A stretch of DNA of 29,375 nucleotides from Rhizobium sp. Its GTDB lineage: Bacteria; Pseudomonadota; Alphaproteobacteria; Rhizobiales; Rhizobiaceae. Both the position numbers and the translations under genes were made by a program. A model generated the notes under the pieces. The model saw only the letters and a list, made by a program, of their open reading frames with translations, had not been told where the DNA came from and did no database searches. Shown one piece after another: positions 7,516-17,182 of this stretch; the stretch's first letter is position 1, and every line of letters begins with the position of its first letter. The stretch lies in assembly GCA_003527225.1 (NCBI GenBank), contig DPXQ01000114.1, forward strand, positions 157,068 to 186,442, read 5' to 3'.

Positions 7516-8193
7516 CTAAGGTCCGGCTCCGTCCGCGGTCTCGACCGTCAGACCGGCAGCCTTCCACTCCGGCAGCCCGTCCTCCAGCCTGCGGGCGCTG
7601 AAGCCCCTCTCGCGAAGCTTCGCCACTGCTTCAAAGGACATGACGCACCAGGGCCCCCGGCAGTAGGCCACGATCTCCCGCCCGATATCGAAGTCTCCGG
7701 CTCGGGCCTCAAGGTCGGCGAGCGGCACATTGATTGCGCCGGGCAGGTGTCCCAGCGCGTATTCGTCCGGCGGTCTCACGTCGATCACCGTCACCGCGCC
7801 ATCCGCCACGCGCGCCGCCAGTTCTTCCCGGGAAACAGGTTCCATGTCGTCGCGCTGGTCGAACCAGCCGCGCACGATGCGTTCGACTTCGGCCGAGTGA
7901 CGTTCCGCGACCGTGCGCACCGCCGCGAAGGCGGCAATAACGCTCTCGTCGGCGAGGCGGTAGTTGACGAATTTGCCGTCTCTTTCGCTTGTAACCAGCC
8001 CCGCCCGGCGCATCGCTTGAAGGTGCTGGGAAACGTTGGCTATCGGCTGCCCGAGCTTCACCGCCAGCGCTTCCACGCTTCGCGGGCCTTGGCCGAGATG
8101 CTCCACGAGTTCAAGCCGCACGGGGTTTCCCAGCGCCTTCGCCACCTGTGCGAACTGCTCATAGAGCGCGTGTTTCGGATTGCCGATTGACAT
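7516..8193 (-). CDS. ArsR winged-helix regulator fused to a rhodanese domain
   Basis: A 225-residue protein read from the ATG at 8193 with AGGTGG about 7 nt upstream (a GTG at 8199 is an alternative). Residues about 10-90 form an ArsR domain (KALGNPVRLELVEHL...VSQHLQAMRRAGLVTSERDGKFVNYRL). Residues about 125-220 form a rhodanese domain (VIDVRPPDEYALGHLPGAINVPL) with AYCRGPWCVMS, Cys178 and Cys183. The ArsR part has no Cys, so sulfur sensing, if any, should pass through the rhodanese Cys pair, unlike BigR/SqrR where thiols lie in the ArsR fold. It is divergent from a DsrE-like gene. Candidate operators lie in its own promoter region and before the sulfurtransferase. Confidence 0.9.
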   Translation of the reverse strand: MSIGNPKHALYEQFAQVAKALGNPVRLELVEHLGQGPRSVEALAVKLGQPIANVSQHLQAMRRAGLVTSERDGKFVNYRLADESVIAAFAAVRTVAERHSAEVERIVRGWFDQRDDMEPVSREELAARVADGAVTVIDVRPPDEYALGHLPGAINVPLADLEARAGDFDIGREIVAYCRGPWCVMSFEAVAKLRERGFSARRLEDGLPEWKAAGLTVETADGAGP

Positions 8194-8215
8194 TGCCACA
8201 CCACCTAAGCATATT

Positions 8216-8237
8216 CATTCAATATAGTTATTGATTG
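8216..8237. promoter_or_regulatory. Operator dyad between ArsR-rhodanese and DsrE genes
   Basis: A 22-bp site CATTCAA...TTGATTG with an inner perfect inverted repeat TCAATA-TAGT-TATTGA. It lies in the 78-bp divergent intergenic region and resembles the site at 7400-7421. It could control both divergent genes. Confidence 0.72.
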
Positions 8238-8271
8238 AAAACTAGCACAAACCGTAGCGGAGCAGCAAGTC

Positions 8272-8631
8272 GTGTCAACGAGCATTCTGTTCATCCTCAA
8301 TGATCCGCCATATGGCACCGAGCGCTGCTACAATGCGCTGCGTCTCGCGAACGCGCTCGGCAAGACGGATGCGAGCCGGCGGGTGACCGTCTTCCTGATG
8401 GCTGATTCCGTTTCGGCGGCGAAGGCAGGCCAGAAGACTCCCGAAGGCTACTACAACATGGAACGGATGCTGACGCGGCTGATCTCTGCCGGAGGCGAGG
8501 TGCTGGCCTGCGGCACCTGCATGGACGCCCGCGGCCTGTCTGATAGTGATCTCATGAAGGGCGCTCGCCGCAGCACGATGGACGAGCTGGCGGCCGCCAC
8601 TGCCGAGGCCGAAAAGGTACTGGTGTTCTGA
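8272..8631 (+). CDS. DsrE/DsrF-like small sulfur-relay family protein
   Basis: A 119-residue protein with a GTG start and a GGAG about 9 nt upstream. It begins TSILFILNDPPYGTERCYNALRLANAL, typical of DsrE-like folds, and has a conserved Cys pair in ACGTCMDARG, the position used for persulfide transfer in DsrE/TusD-type proteins. It is divergent from the ArsR-rhodanese gene across a shared operator, which places it in the same sulfur or persulfide response. The biochemical role in this organism is inferred. Confidence 0.88.
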   Translation: MSTSILFILNDPPYGTERCYNALRLANALGKTDASRRVTVFLMADSVSAAKAGQKTPEGYYNMERMLTRLISAGGEVLACGTCMDARGLSDSDLMKGARRSTMDELAAATAEAEKVLVF

Positions 8632-8704
8632 CGTCCCGCACGCCCATGCATCGGCAGGTTTTCCTGCTCGCCAGCGCTCAGGCCCCATTCCAGACGGCTT
8701 CGGT

Positions 8705-8819
8705 CATGGAATGACCGGATCTCCGGTTCCGGCGCCGATGGTTCATCCCCCGAAAAATCCGGAATCAGGGAGCAACTCCCACCACCTATCGTGACGGCAA
8801 CATTGCGGCGGAGGGGGAT
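8705..8819. repeat. RIME-like dispersed element, copy B
   Basis: Same-orientation partner of 6109-6222. The stem that reads GGTGGCAGCTGCCACC in copy A is GGGAG-CAA-CTCCC here, so pairing is kept while sequence changes. The remainder of 8632-9059 contains an open frame extending the next gene upstream, but no recognised domain or start signal. Confidence 0.7.
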
Positions 8820-9059
8820 GCTGTGGAGAGCGACCGCGTTGGCCAAAATGGGTTTGGGAGTGGACTGGCGGCTTCCGAGTTCGGGATGGCGATTGCAGAC
8901 GTTCAACCTACTGGGATTGAGGTCGCGAAAGAGTCCATTCGCGACTTTGTGATTGCGGGCCGAACTCGAATATTGGTGGAAGTTTGCCCTTTATCTTGTA
9001 TGCCGGAACGGGCAAGGAACGGACGGAGTTGCCATTCGCTGCAAGTCACGAGGTGTCAT

Positions 9060-9827
9060 ATGCCGACCAAGGATCACATATACTCCGCTTTGAATCGAAG
9101 CTTCAAACTGCTTAATTCGTTGGCTATTGCCGCGACCATCTATTTCATTGCCTCTATTGCCACACGGATAATTGGAATCGAGAGCCCCTCCATTTTTGGC
9201 ATTCCTGTCGCGCAAGAGAACGCCATTTTTGTGCTTGTGTTGTGCACTATTCTCCACATTGGGATCCTTCGTTATATCATTCACTACACGCGAATTGCAT
9301 GGATGCACCTCGACAGCGATGAACGAACGGAGCTCTACTTCCAATTGACGGGATCAAATTACTTGCTAACTCAGGGAGCTGAACGGCTGCGTGACGCGAT
9401 CAACAACAACAACGGCTTTCTTTTTGTGCGGATTAAAAAGGATGACCCGCCCTCCATGCTGCATTGGGGCATATTCTTCGCAGCCGTCCTTGCGAGTATA
9501 CGTTATGAGCTCTCGTTCGACTTCGTCTGGACGGTTGTAGTTGGCGTGACACTGTCGATGGCAAATTGGCAGATTGGTTCGAGCTGGTTAGTTGCACTCG
9601 CGGACCTTGGGAGGCAATCTGACAAAAGTCTATATTTTGACGACCTTAATAAGAGTGGCCCAAGATATTTTGGCATAGTCAGCGGGCCATGGCGCGGCAT
9701 GAACAACAATATCTTTGCGTTCTCAGCCGTTTCCCTGCTCGATGCTTTACTTAGAGTGCTTCCCCTGTCAGCAGCAATCTTGTTGGCATGGGCAACACTG
9801 GAGACACTGTTCTGGTTTTCTAAGTGA
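9060..9827 (+). CDS. Orphan multi-spanning membrane protein
   Basis: A 255-residue protein from the ATG at 9060 (GAGGTG 4-5 nt upstream). The frame is open further upstream, but that part has no start signal and is not hydrophobic. Four to five membrane segments are visible: SLAIAATIYFIASIATRIIG, NAIFVLVLCTILHIGILRYII, LHWGIFFAAVLASI, FVWTVVVGVTLSM and VLPLSAAILLAWATL. A soluble stretch between segments two and three includes GAERLRDAINNNNGFLFVRIKKD. I do not recognise the family. The gene is AT-richer than its surroundings and has no operon partner, suggesting acquisition. Confidence 0.7.
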   Translation: MPTKDHIYSALNRSFKLLNSLAIAATIYFIASIATRIIGIESPSIFGIPVAQENAIFVLVLCTILHIGILRYIIHYTRIAWMHLDSDERTELYFQLTGSNYLLTQGAERLRDAINNNNGFLFVRIKKDDPPSMLHWGIFFAAVLASIRYELSFDFVWTVVVGVTLSMANWQIGSSWLVALADLGRQSDKSLYFDDLNKSGPRYFGIVSGPWRGMNNNIFAFSAVSLLDALLRVLPLSAAILLAWATLETLFWFSK

Positions 9828-10380
9828 ATTTTTAGACCTGACAGATCAGGCTTGAAGGCTCTACCGGAAGGGTGTCAGAGTGCGGTCTGGTGGAATCACT
9901 GCACGTTTACACCTGACGTAGCACACTCACTGCACTAGGCGCTGAACTTGCCTTGTGAACGCGCGGAGCTCAATTTCCCCCTTGTCGCTCCTCACCGCAT
10001 TTCACTTGGGAGTTCGACAGTGTTGCATCTGCAAACCCAGCCGCCCGCGCTTTGGCGCATAACGCGGCTTCGTCTATTCGGCCTGACCACAAATTCGGTC
10101 CTTGGTCCAGTGAGAAGCAGTCTCTGGAGAGATCGACGAACGCGTCTGTACCAATCGTCTATCCAACGTGCAAAAGTCCGCAACGGCGACCTGGAGCCTC
10201 GTCGCCGACAACCTCTGCTTACAGGAAATGACTAAGCTGAACTCTATGACCGACATAAGGGCGCAAACCGGAAATCATTTCCGAAAGGGGCCACGAGGCG
10301 CTCGGCCGCTTTCAGGCGGGATCGTGGGGAAAGCTAACGTTTGCTGTATGGTAGGACCCACCGTCATCAGGAGTATTGAC
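9828..10380. other. 553-bp gap with no recognisable gene
   Basis: Only short open frames without Shine-Dalgarno or family similarity are found here. A small hairpin CCTGA-CAGA-TCAGG (9838-9851) lies just after the membrane protein gene and may act as a weak terminator. Otherwise nothing is recognised. Confidence 0.5.
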
Positions 10381-10983
10381 ATGGCGCAATTGGATGAAGA
10401 AGTCCGCAAGGAGAGGGAGTCTCAGATTGCGAAGCAGTACCGCGGCATCTATCCCGTTTACGAAACATTCTACATCCACTCGATCATCTATGCGGCCGAG
10501 CGTTCGGAGACGGCGTTCCAGCGCTTCGACGAAGCGGTCGTCGCGTCCAGGTCGGCAGCGTTGATCGTCGCCACCGTTCAAGAGGCGTTGACCCACGCGG
10601 GCGCGCTCTCCCGTTTCTTCTGGCCAGTGAAGAAGGACAATGAACTCGCAGCCGCCCGTGGTGACCGGCTGCGGGATGCCTTCGCGCTTGATGACACGTC
10701 AGCGCTGAAATGGCGCAAGCTGCGGAATGCCTTTGAGCACTTCGATGAGGATCTCGACCGCTTCCTTCTTGATGATCGGGCCGGGTATTTCTTCCCAAGT
10801 CCACACGTGGACGATCAGGCGCTCGCCGACGAAGCCATCGGGCACATTTTCAAGCTGGTCGATCCAAAGCATGGTGTTTGCGTGCTTCTTGGCGAGAAGT
10901 TCGAATTTAAGCCCATAAGGAGAGAAGTGCGGCGCATTCTGTCTCGCGCATTAGAAATGGATGAGCAAGGCGGCCGCCTCTGA
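10381..10983 (+). CDS. HEPN-like helical protein with Rx4H motif
   Basis: A 200-residue, largely helical protein from the ATG at 10381; the open frame extends upstream without a convincing start. Residues 115-120 read RNAFEH inside KWRKLRNAFEHFDEDLDRF, matching the Rx4-6H signature (often RNxxxH) of HEPN domains, many of which are RNases in toxin-antitoxin or antiviral systems. The helix SAALIVATVQEALTHAGALSRFFW would be the first HEPN helix pair. No obvious minimal nucleotidyltransferase partner is adjacent. The call rests on motif and helical context only; a non-nuclease HEPN scaffold is possible. Confidence 0.5.
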   Translation: MAQLDEEVRKERESQIAKQYRGIYPVYETFYIHSIIYAAERSETAFQRFDEAVVASRSAALIVATVQEALTHAGALSRFFWPVKKDNELAAARGDRLRDAFALDDTSALKWRKLRNAFEHFDEDLDRFLLDDRAGYFFPSPHVDDQALADEAIGHIFKLVDPKHGVCVLLGEKFEFKPIRREVRRILSRALEMDEQGGRL

Positions 10984-11169
10984 CGGACGGGTTTCATGAT
11001 GGGCGTGGCAGCGAGCCGATGTCCGATATAGGGACGCTGTTCGGAACCGGGGAAACGGACGGCTGCTTTCAGGAGATTAAACAGATAGCTTCAATGACAT
11101 AATGAGGGCCCAAAATCCTCCCCAGATATCCCCCGCCACCGACCCCCTGAAAAATCTTCACCTTGCCCC

Positions 11170-11200
11170 TTGACCCTCCCATGATGGGAAGGTCCATATA
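11170..11200 (+). promoter_or_regulatory. CueR-type promoter of copA
   Basis: -35 TTGACC (11170-11175), a 19-bp spacer and -10 CATATA (11195-11200). A dyad GACCCTCCCAT/ATGGGAAGGTC spans 11172-11194. The long spacer filled by a dyad is the hallmark of MerR-family activated promoters; the sequence fits the CueR copper class, and cueR lies downstream. Confidence 0.8.
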
Positions 11201-11221
11201 GGGTGGCAGAGGTGAAAAATC

Positions 11222-13711
<2,490 letters not shown>

Positions 13712-13725
13712 CGGGGAGAAACGGG

Positions 13726-14145
13726 ATGATGAACATCGGGCAGGCATCAACGGCTTCCGGCGTATCGGCCAAGATGATCCGTTACTACGAGGAGATCGGA
13801 CTGGTGCGTCCGGCAAGCCGCACGGCCGCCAATTACCGCACCTATGGCGACGAGGAGGTGCACCGGCTGCGCTTCATCCGCCGCGCCCGCTCGCTCGGCT
13901 TCTCGCTCGAGGAGACCGAGCGGCTGCTGGAACTCTGGGACGACAAGTCCCGCGCCAGCGCCGAGGTGAAGAAGGTGGCGCTCCACCATATCGCCGAGCT
14001 GGAAGAGAAGATCGCCGGCATGAAGGCGATGGTGGCGACGCTGAGCGAACTTGCCGACTGCTGCCACGGCGACCAGCGGCCGAACTGCCCGATCCTCGCC
14101 GATCTCGCCGGAAGCGGCGGCACGGCGCGGACGAGACGGAACTGA
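13726..14145 (+). CDS. cueR: MerR-family copper-responsive regulator
   Basis: About 139 residues from ATG 13726 (or 13729), with GGGGAG about 7 nt upstream; an earlier ATG overlapping the copA stop is less well placed. The N-terminal MerR helix-turn-helix (MNIGQASTASGVSAKMIRYYEEIGLVRPASRTAANYRTYG) is followed by a dimerisation helix. The metal loop DCCHGDQRPNCPI has the Cys-x7-Cys spacing of Cu(I)-sensing CueR/HmrR proteins. It should activate the promoters at 11170 and 14180. It is co-transcribed with copA. Confidence 0.95.
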   Translation: MMNIGQASTASGVSAKMIRYYEEIGLVRPASRTAANYRTYGDEEVHRLRFIRRARSLGFSLEETERLLELWDDKSRASAEVKKVALHHIAELEEKIAGMKAMVATLSELADCCHGDQRPNCPILADLAGSGGTARTRRN

Positions 14146-14179
14146 CTGAACTGAACCGAACCGAACGAAGACATTCCCC

Positions 14180-14203
14180 TTGACCTTTCCATGGTGGGAA
14201 GGT
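14180..14203 (+). promoter_or_regulatory. CueR-type promoter of copZ
   Basis: -35 TTGACC (14180-14185) overlapping the dyad ACCTTTCCAT/GGGAAGGT (14183-14203), close to the copA site. The -10 region at a 19-bp spacing (CAAAAG) is poor, as expected for a promoter needing CueR activation. Confidence 0.75.
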
Positions 14204-14241
14204 GCAAAAGAAAGACAACCCTCTCCAGCGAAGGAAAGAAA

Positions 14242-14454
14242 ATGAGCGATACCAGCCTGTTCCACGTCGAAGACATGACCTGCGGCCATTGCGAGAAGGC
14301 GGTGCGCGCGGCCCTTGCCGAAGCGCTGCCGGGTGCCGCCGTCACCGTAGATCTTGCCACCCACAAGGTCAGCGTCGAGGGCGATGCGGCGAAGGCCGAG
14401 GAAGCGATCCGCGAGGCGGGATACACGCCGGAACGGGTGGGCGCCGACGCCTGA
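14242..14454 (+). CDS. copZ: Copper chaperone (HMA domain)
   Basis: A 70-residue single heavy-metal-associated domain with MTCGHC (about residues 11-16), the Cu(I) site of CopZ/Atx1-type chaperones. It ends EEAIREAGYTPERVGADA. An AAGGAA lies just before the ATG. It has its own CueR-type promoter downstream of cueR. The expected role is to carry cytosolic Cu(I) to the CopA N-terminal domains. Confidence 0.95.
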   Translation: MSDTSLFHVEDMTCGHCEKAVRAALAEALPGAAVTVDLATHKVSVEGDAAKAEEAIREAGYTPERVGADA

Positions 14455-14538
14455 GGTCTTCGGCATTCGGTGGCAAGGACCACCGGATCGCCCGTGTGGG
14501 CCAAATTGCGTCCTGAAAATCGGGTTCAAGGGATGCCA

Positions 14539-14569
14539 AAAGCCCGCCTCACATCATGAGGCGGGCTTT
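14539..14569. terminator. Bidirectional terminator between copZ and GST
   Basis: Perfect 13-bp stem AAAGCCCGCCTCA/TGAGGCGGGCTTT with loop CATCA. The A/T ends of the stem give a short U-run in both directions. It lies between convergent genes. Confidence 0.85.
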
Positions 14570-14578
14570 CCGTTCGTA

Positions 14579-15286
14579 TCAGGCAGCGAGCGCCTGTTGA
14601 CGCAGGACGTCGTCCAGAGTGACCTCGCCCAGGAACGCACCTCCGCCGATAGCGTTCTCGCCGCGCTCGATCGCGTGCGCGAAGCGGACCGCCGGATCGG
14701 CCTCCAGCTTCTCGAACAGGCGCTGCAGGCCGGGATAGTCGCGGCGATCGACGACATCGTGGTACTTCGTCCACCGCGCGATGCCGGTGAAATAGGCATC
14801 CGCCAAGGTGCGCCGGTCTCCCAGCAGCCATTCCTTGTCGCCGAGGATTCTTTCCAGATCGGCATGGGCCTTGGTCACCTTCGCCGCCCCGAAGGCCCTC
14901 AGCGCGTCCTTCTCGGGTCCTTCGACCGCGTGCTCGAGGGCATACCAGAGCGGGCCGAAGGCGGTGAAGAAGCTCGTGTTGAGGAAGGCCAGAACCTGAT
15001 TGAACCGGTCGAATTCCGGCGTGCCCTGGGCGAAGGACAACCCCTTGCCGATCCCGCGTGCGCCGAGATGGTGGAGGATGGCCATGCTCTCGCTGATCCG
15101 CTCGCCGGTGGCAGTCACCAGCGTCGGCGTCTCGCCGGCAGGATTGATCTGGCGGTAGGCTTCGCCTTGCACCACCGCCGGCATCTCGATGCGGCAGAGC
15201 CGATACGGCTCCCCGAGCCACTCCAGGGCAACGATCGAGCCGAATGAGCATCCCGACGGGACGCCGTACATGAGGGTTTGAAACAT
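14579..15286 (-). CDS. Glutathione S-transferase family protein
   Basis: A 235-residue protein with an AAGGAG Shine-Dalgarno about 6 nt before the ATG at 15286. The N-terminal thioredoxin-like domain shows SGCSFGSIVALEWLGEPYRLCRIE and the cis-Pro/GSH-binding stretch INPAGETPTLVTATGERISESMAILHHLG. The helical C-terminal domain includes DKEWLLGDRRTLADAYFTGIARW, the usual GST N-capping region. Cytosolic conjugation or reduction activity is the family role; the substrate is unknown. It is divergent from a LysR regulator across a long inverted repeat, so regulation by that protein is likely. Confidence 0.92.
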   Translation of the reverse strand: MFQTLMYGVPSGCSFGSIVALEWLGEPYRLCRIEMPAVVQGEAYRQINPAGETPTLVTATGERISESMAILHHLGARGIGKGLSFAQGTPEFDRFNQVLAFLNTSFFTAFGPLWYALEHAVEGPEKDALRAFGAAKVTKAHADLERILGDKEWLLGDRRTLADAYFTGIARWTKYHDVVDRRDYPGLQRLFEKLEADPAVRFAHAIERGENAIGGGAFLGEVTLDDVLRQQALAA

Positions 15287-15322
15287 GGGTGTCTCCTTGT
15301 GTCTGTGACGAGATCACCATGA

Positions 15323-15375
15323 CATCATGGACTTTGGCGCTGTAGTCTGTAATTTTGAGACCTAAAGTCCATGAT
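15323..15375. promoter_or_regulatory. Inverted repeat between GST and LysR genes
   Basis: Arms ATCATGGACTTTGG (about 15323-15337) and CCTAAAGTCCATGAT (about 15360-15374) face each other in the 104-bp divergent region. LysR-family proteins bind such extended sites between divergent target and regulator genes. This is a probable binding region. Confidence 0.6.
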
Positions 15376-15390
15376 TGTGAACGATGGCGC

Positions 15391-16272
15391 ATGAAATTCA
15401 AATTCAACGATCTGCATATCTTCGTCCAGGCGGTGGACAACGGGGGCTTTGCCGCCGCCGCGCGACACCTGGGCGTGCCCAAGTCGACGATCAGCAAGCG
15501 TGTCGCCGAACTCGAGGCGGATCTCGGCATTCGCCTGATCCACCGGACCTCGCGCAGTTTCGTGCTGACCGATGTCGGACGGGATTTCTATGACCATGCC
15601 CGGGCGGCCGTCATCGAGGCGGAGGCGGCCGAGAGCGTGGTGCAGCGGCGGCAGGCGGAGCCGCAAGGCACGGTCAGGATCACCGCCTCCGTGCCGGTGG
15701 CGCAGTTCCAGCTCGCCGACCGCCTGCCGGCTCTCGCGCGCGCCTATCCCAAGCTGGACCTGCAACTCCACGTCACCGACCGCTTCGTCGACCTGATCCG
15801 GGAAGGCTTCGACATCGCGATCCGGAGCCATTTCGCGCCGCTGGCCGATTCCGATCTCATGCAGCGCCGGATGAAGGTCGAGCGGATCACGCCGGTCGCC
15901 TCGCCGGACTACCTGGCACTGAGGGGCACGCCTGCGCATCCCGAGGACCTCGCCGGACATGACGGGCTGCTCACGGGGCCAGCGTCGCGGACCTGGCACC
16001 TGAAGGACGAGGAGGGCCGTGAGGTTCAGGTCACGCCGACGGCGCGGCTGATTGCCGACGAGTCCTCGGTGTTGCTGAAGGCGGCCGCCGCGGGACTTGG
16101 CATCGCCTGCCTCCCCGAAGTCATATCGGCGGCATCACTGGAAAGCGGAGACCTGATGCGGGTGCTTTCGGGCTGGGCCGCCGGCAGCGTGACCTCCACG
16201 ATCCTGACGCCGCACCGGCGCGGCCAGCTTCCGGCCGTCCGGGCAGTCATCGATTTTCTGGCAGGCGGCTGA
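15391..16272 (+). CDS. LysR-family transcriptional regulator
   Basis: A 293-residue protein read from the ATG at 15391 (MKFKFNDLHIFVQAVDNGGFAAAARHLGVPKSTISKRVAELEADLG...). The first about 60 residues are the LysR winged helix. The remainder is a periplasmic-binding-protein-like effector domain of the CrgA/DmlR-like class (GTVRITASVPVAQFQLADRLPALARAYPKLDLQL; FDIAIRSHF). The Shine-Dalgarno is weak and an upstream TTG in frame is unlikely. It is divergent from the GST gene, the likely target. Confidence 0.93.
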   Translation: MKFKFNDLHIFVQAVDNGGFAAAARHLGVPKSTISKRVAELEADLGIRLIHRTSRSFVLTDVGRDFYDHARAAVIEAEAAESVVQRRQAEPQGTVRITASVPVAQFQLADRLPALARAYPKLDLQLHVTDRFVDLIREGFDIAIRSHFAPLADSDLMQRRMKVERITPVASPDYLALRGTPAHPEDLAGHDGLLTGPASRTWHLKDEEGREVQVTPTARLIADESSVLLKAAAAGLGIACLPEVISAASLESGDLMRVLSGWAAGSVTSTILTPHRRGQLPAVRAVIDFLAGG

Positions 16273-16294
16273 CGGCCGGTGCCATCGGAAGTCT

Positions 16295-16318
16295 TTCCCT
16301 TGGCTTTCGTCAAGGGAA
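16295..16318. terminator. Hairpin after LysR gene
   Basis: Perfect 8-bp stem TTCCCTTG/CAAGGGAA with an 8-nt loop, 22 nt after the LysR stop. It abuts the FixK/FnrN-like box at 16319. No U-tract is present, so termination is uncertain. Confidence 0.4.
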
Positions 16319-16332
16319 TTGATCTGGCGCAA
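16319..16332 (+). promoter_or_regulatory. FixK/FnrN-like box upstream of AhpD-like gene
   Basis: TTGATCTGGCGCAA fits the rhizobial FixK/FnrN pattern TTG(A/C)-N6-(T/G)CAA and lies 69 bp before the ATG. It suggests induction under low oxygen by a CRP/FNR-type activator. A single site of this length needs genome-wide support. Confidence 0.5.
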
Positions 16333-16400
16333 GGTCATCAAATCGCCCGCATGGTTGAAGCATGGTCGAATTTCCGGCTTCACCATGAAAGGGCGGACTA

Positions 16401-16757
16401 ATGGCCACCAAATACTATCCCGACATCACCAAGGACATTTCCAGCGAAATCAAGACGTTGAGGAAGGACATTCCCGACGTCATGTCCGGCTTTTCCGCCA
16501 TGGCCTCGGCGGCGGCGAGAGACGGCGCGCTCGACAAGAAGACCAAGGAACTGATCGCGCTGGCGATCGGGATCGCGACCCGCTGCGACGGCTGCATCGG
16601 CTTTCACACCGAGGCGCTCATCAAGCTCGGCGCGACCAAGGCCGAATTCGAGGAAACGCTGGGCATGGCGATCTACATGGGCGGCGGGCCGGCGCTGATG
16701 TATGCCGCCCACGCCATGGCCGCCTGGGACCAGTATGGCGGCGGCGAAAAGGCCTGA
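16401..16757 (+). CDS. Carboxymuconolactone decarboxylase family protein (AhpD-like)
   Basis: A 118-residue protein with the AhpD core motif CDGCIGFH (Cys62, Cys65, His69), flanked by KTKELIALAIGIATR and TEALIKLGATKAEFEETLGMAIYMGGGPALMYAAHAMAA. The Cys-x-x-Cys plus His proton relay supports alkylhydroperoxidase-like disulfide reductase activity rather than lactone decarboxylation. It forms oligomers in related proteins. It stands alone behind a candidate FixK/FnrN box. Confidence 0.93.
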   Translation: MATKYYPDITKDISSEIKTLRKDIPDVMSGFSAMASAAARDGALDKKTKELIALAIGIATRCDGCIGFHTEALIKLGATKAEFEETLGMAIYMGGGPALMYAAHAMAAWDQYGGGEKA

Positions 16758-16774
16758 GGCCGACTAGCCGCCTG

Positions 16775-17101
16775 CTACCGCCTGGCGGCAAGGCTTGCCG
16801 GCGCCACCGTCGCCCACGCCTTTTGGATGAGATCGGCGGCATGGGCGGGCTCGCAGGCGCCGTAGCGCAGCACCGTCCAGCCCTTGAGACCCCAGGCGCC
16901 GGGGACGGGCCCGAGCACCTCCGGCGCCGTTGCGATGCCGAGCGCCTGCTGGTCCGGCGAAAGCTTGAGGACCGCTTCGCCCGGCCTCGGCAGGGTGAAA
17001 AACACCTTGCCCCGCACGCGGAAATCCCGTTTGCCGAAATGCGCGCTCTCCGAGGTCCCGGAAAGGGCAAGGGCGATGGCGGCGATCTCGTCTTCGGTCA
17101 T
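16775..17101 (-). CDS. MmcQ/YjbR family protein
   Basis: A 108-residue protein from the ATG at 17101, chosen because a GGAGG lies 8 nt upstream; an ATG five codons earlier would put that Shine-Dalgarno inside the gene. The sequence TSESAHFGKRDFRVRGKVFFTLPRPGEAVLKLSPDQQALG and the WTVLRYGACEP...DLIQKAWATVAP end fit the YjbR fold. Members have a DNA-binding-like (CyaY-like) fold of uncertain function. Confidence 0.88.
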   Translation of the reverse strand: MTEDEIAAIALALSGTSESAHFGKRDFRVRGKVFFTLPRPGEAVLKLSPDQQALGIATAPEVLGPVPGAWGLKGWTVLRYGACEPAHAADLIQKAWATVAPASLAARR

Positions 17102-17182
17102 CGGGGAGGCCTCCATGTCCGCGACGCACGCGATCCGCTCCCGAAAGCGGGGCCGACGATGACGGCAAGCGGTTTGATGAGG

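Noticed and set aside
9948..10235. 95-codon frame in the gap before the HEPN-like gene
   Set aside because: No Shine-Dalgarno, no recognisable family, and composition typical of a chance frame.
14143..14170. Short GAACTGA/GAACCGA tandem run before the copZ promoter
   Set aside because: Too short and irregular to call a functional repeat; the CueR dyad nearby explains regulation.
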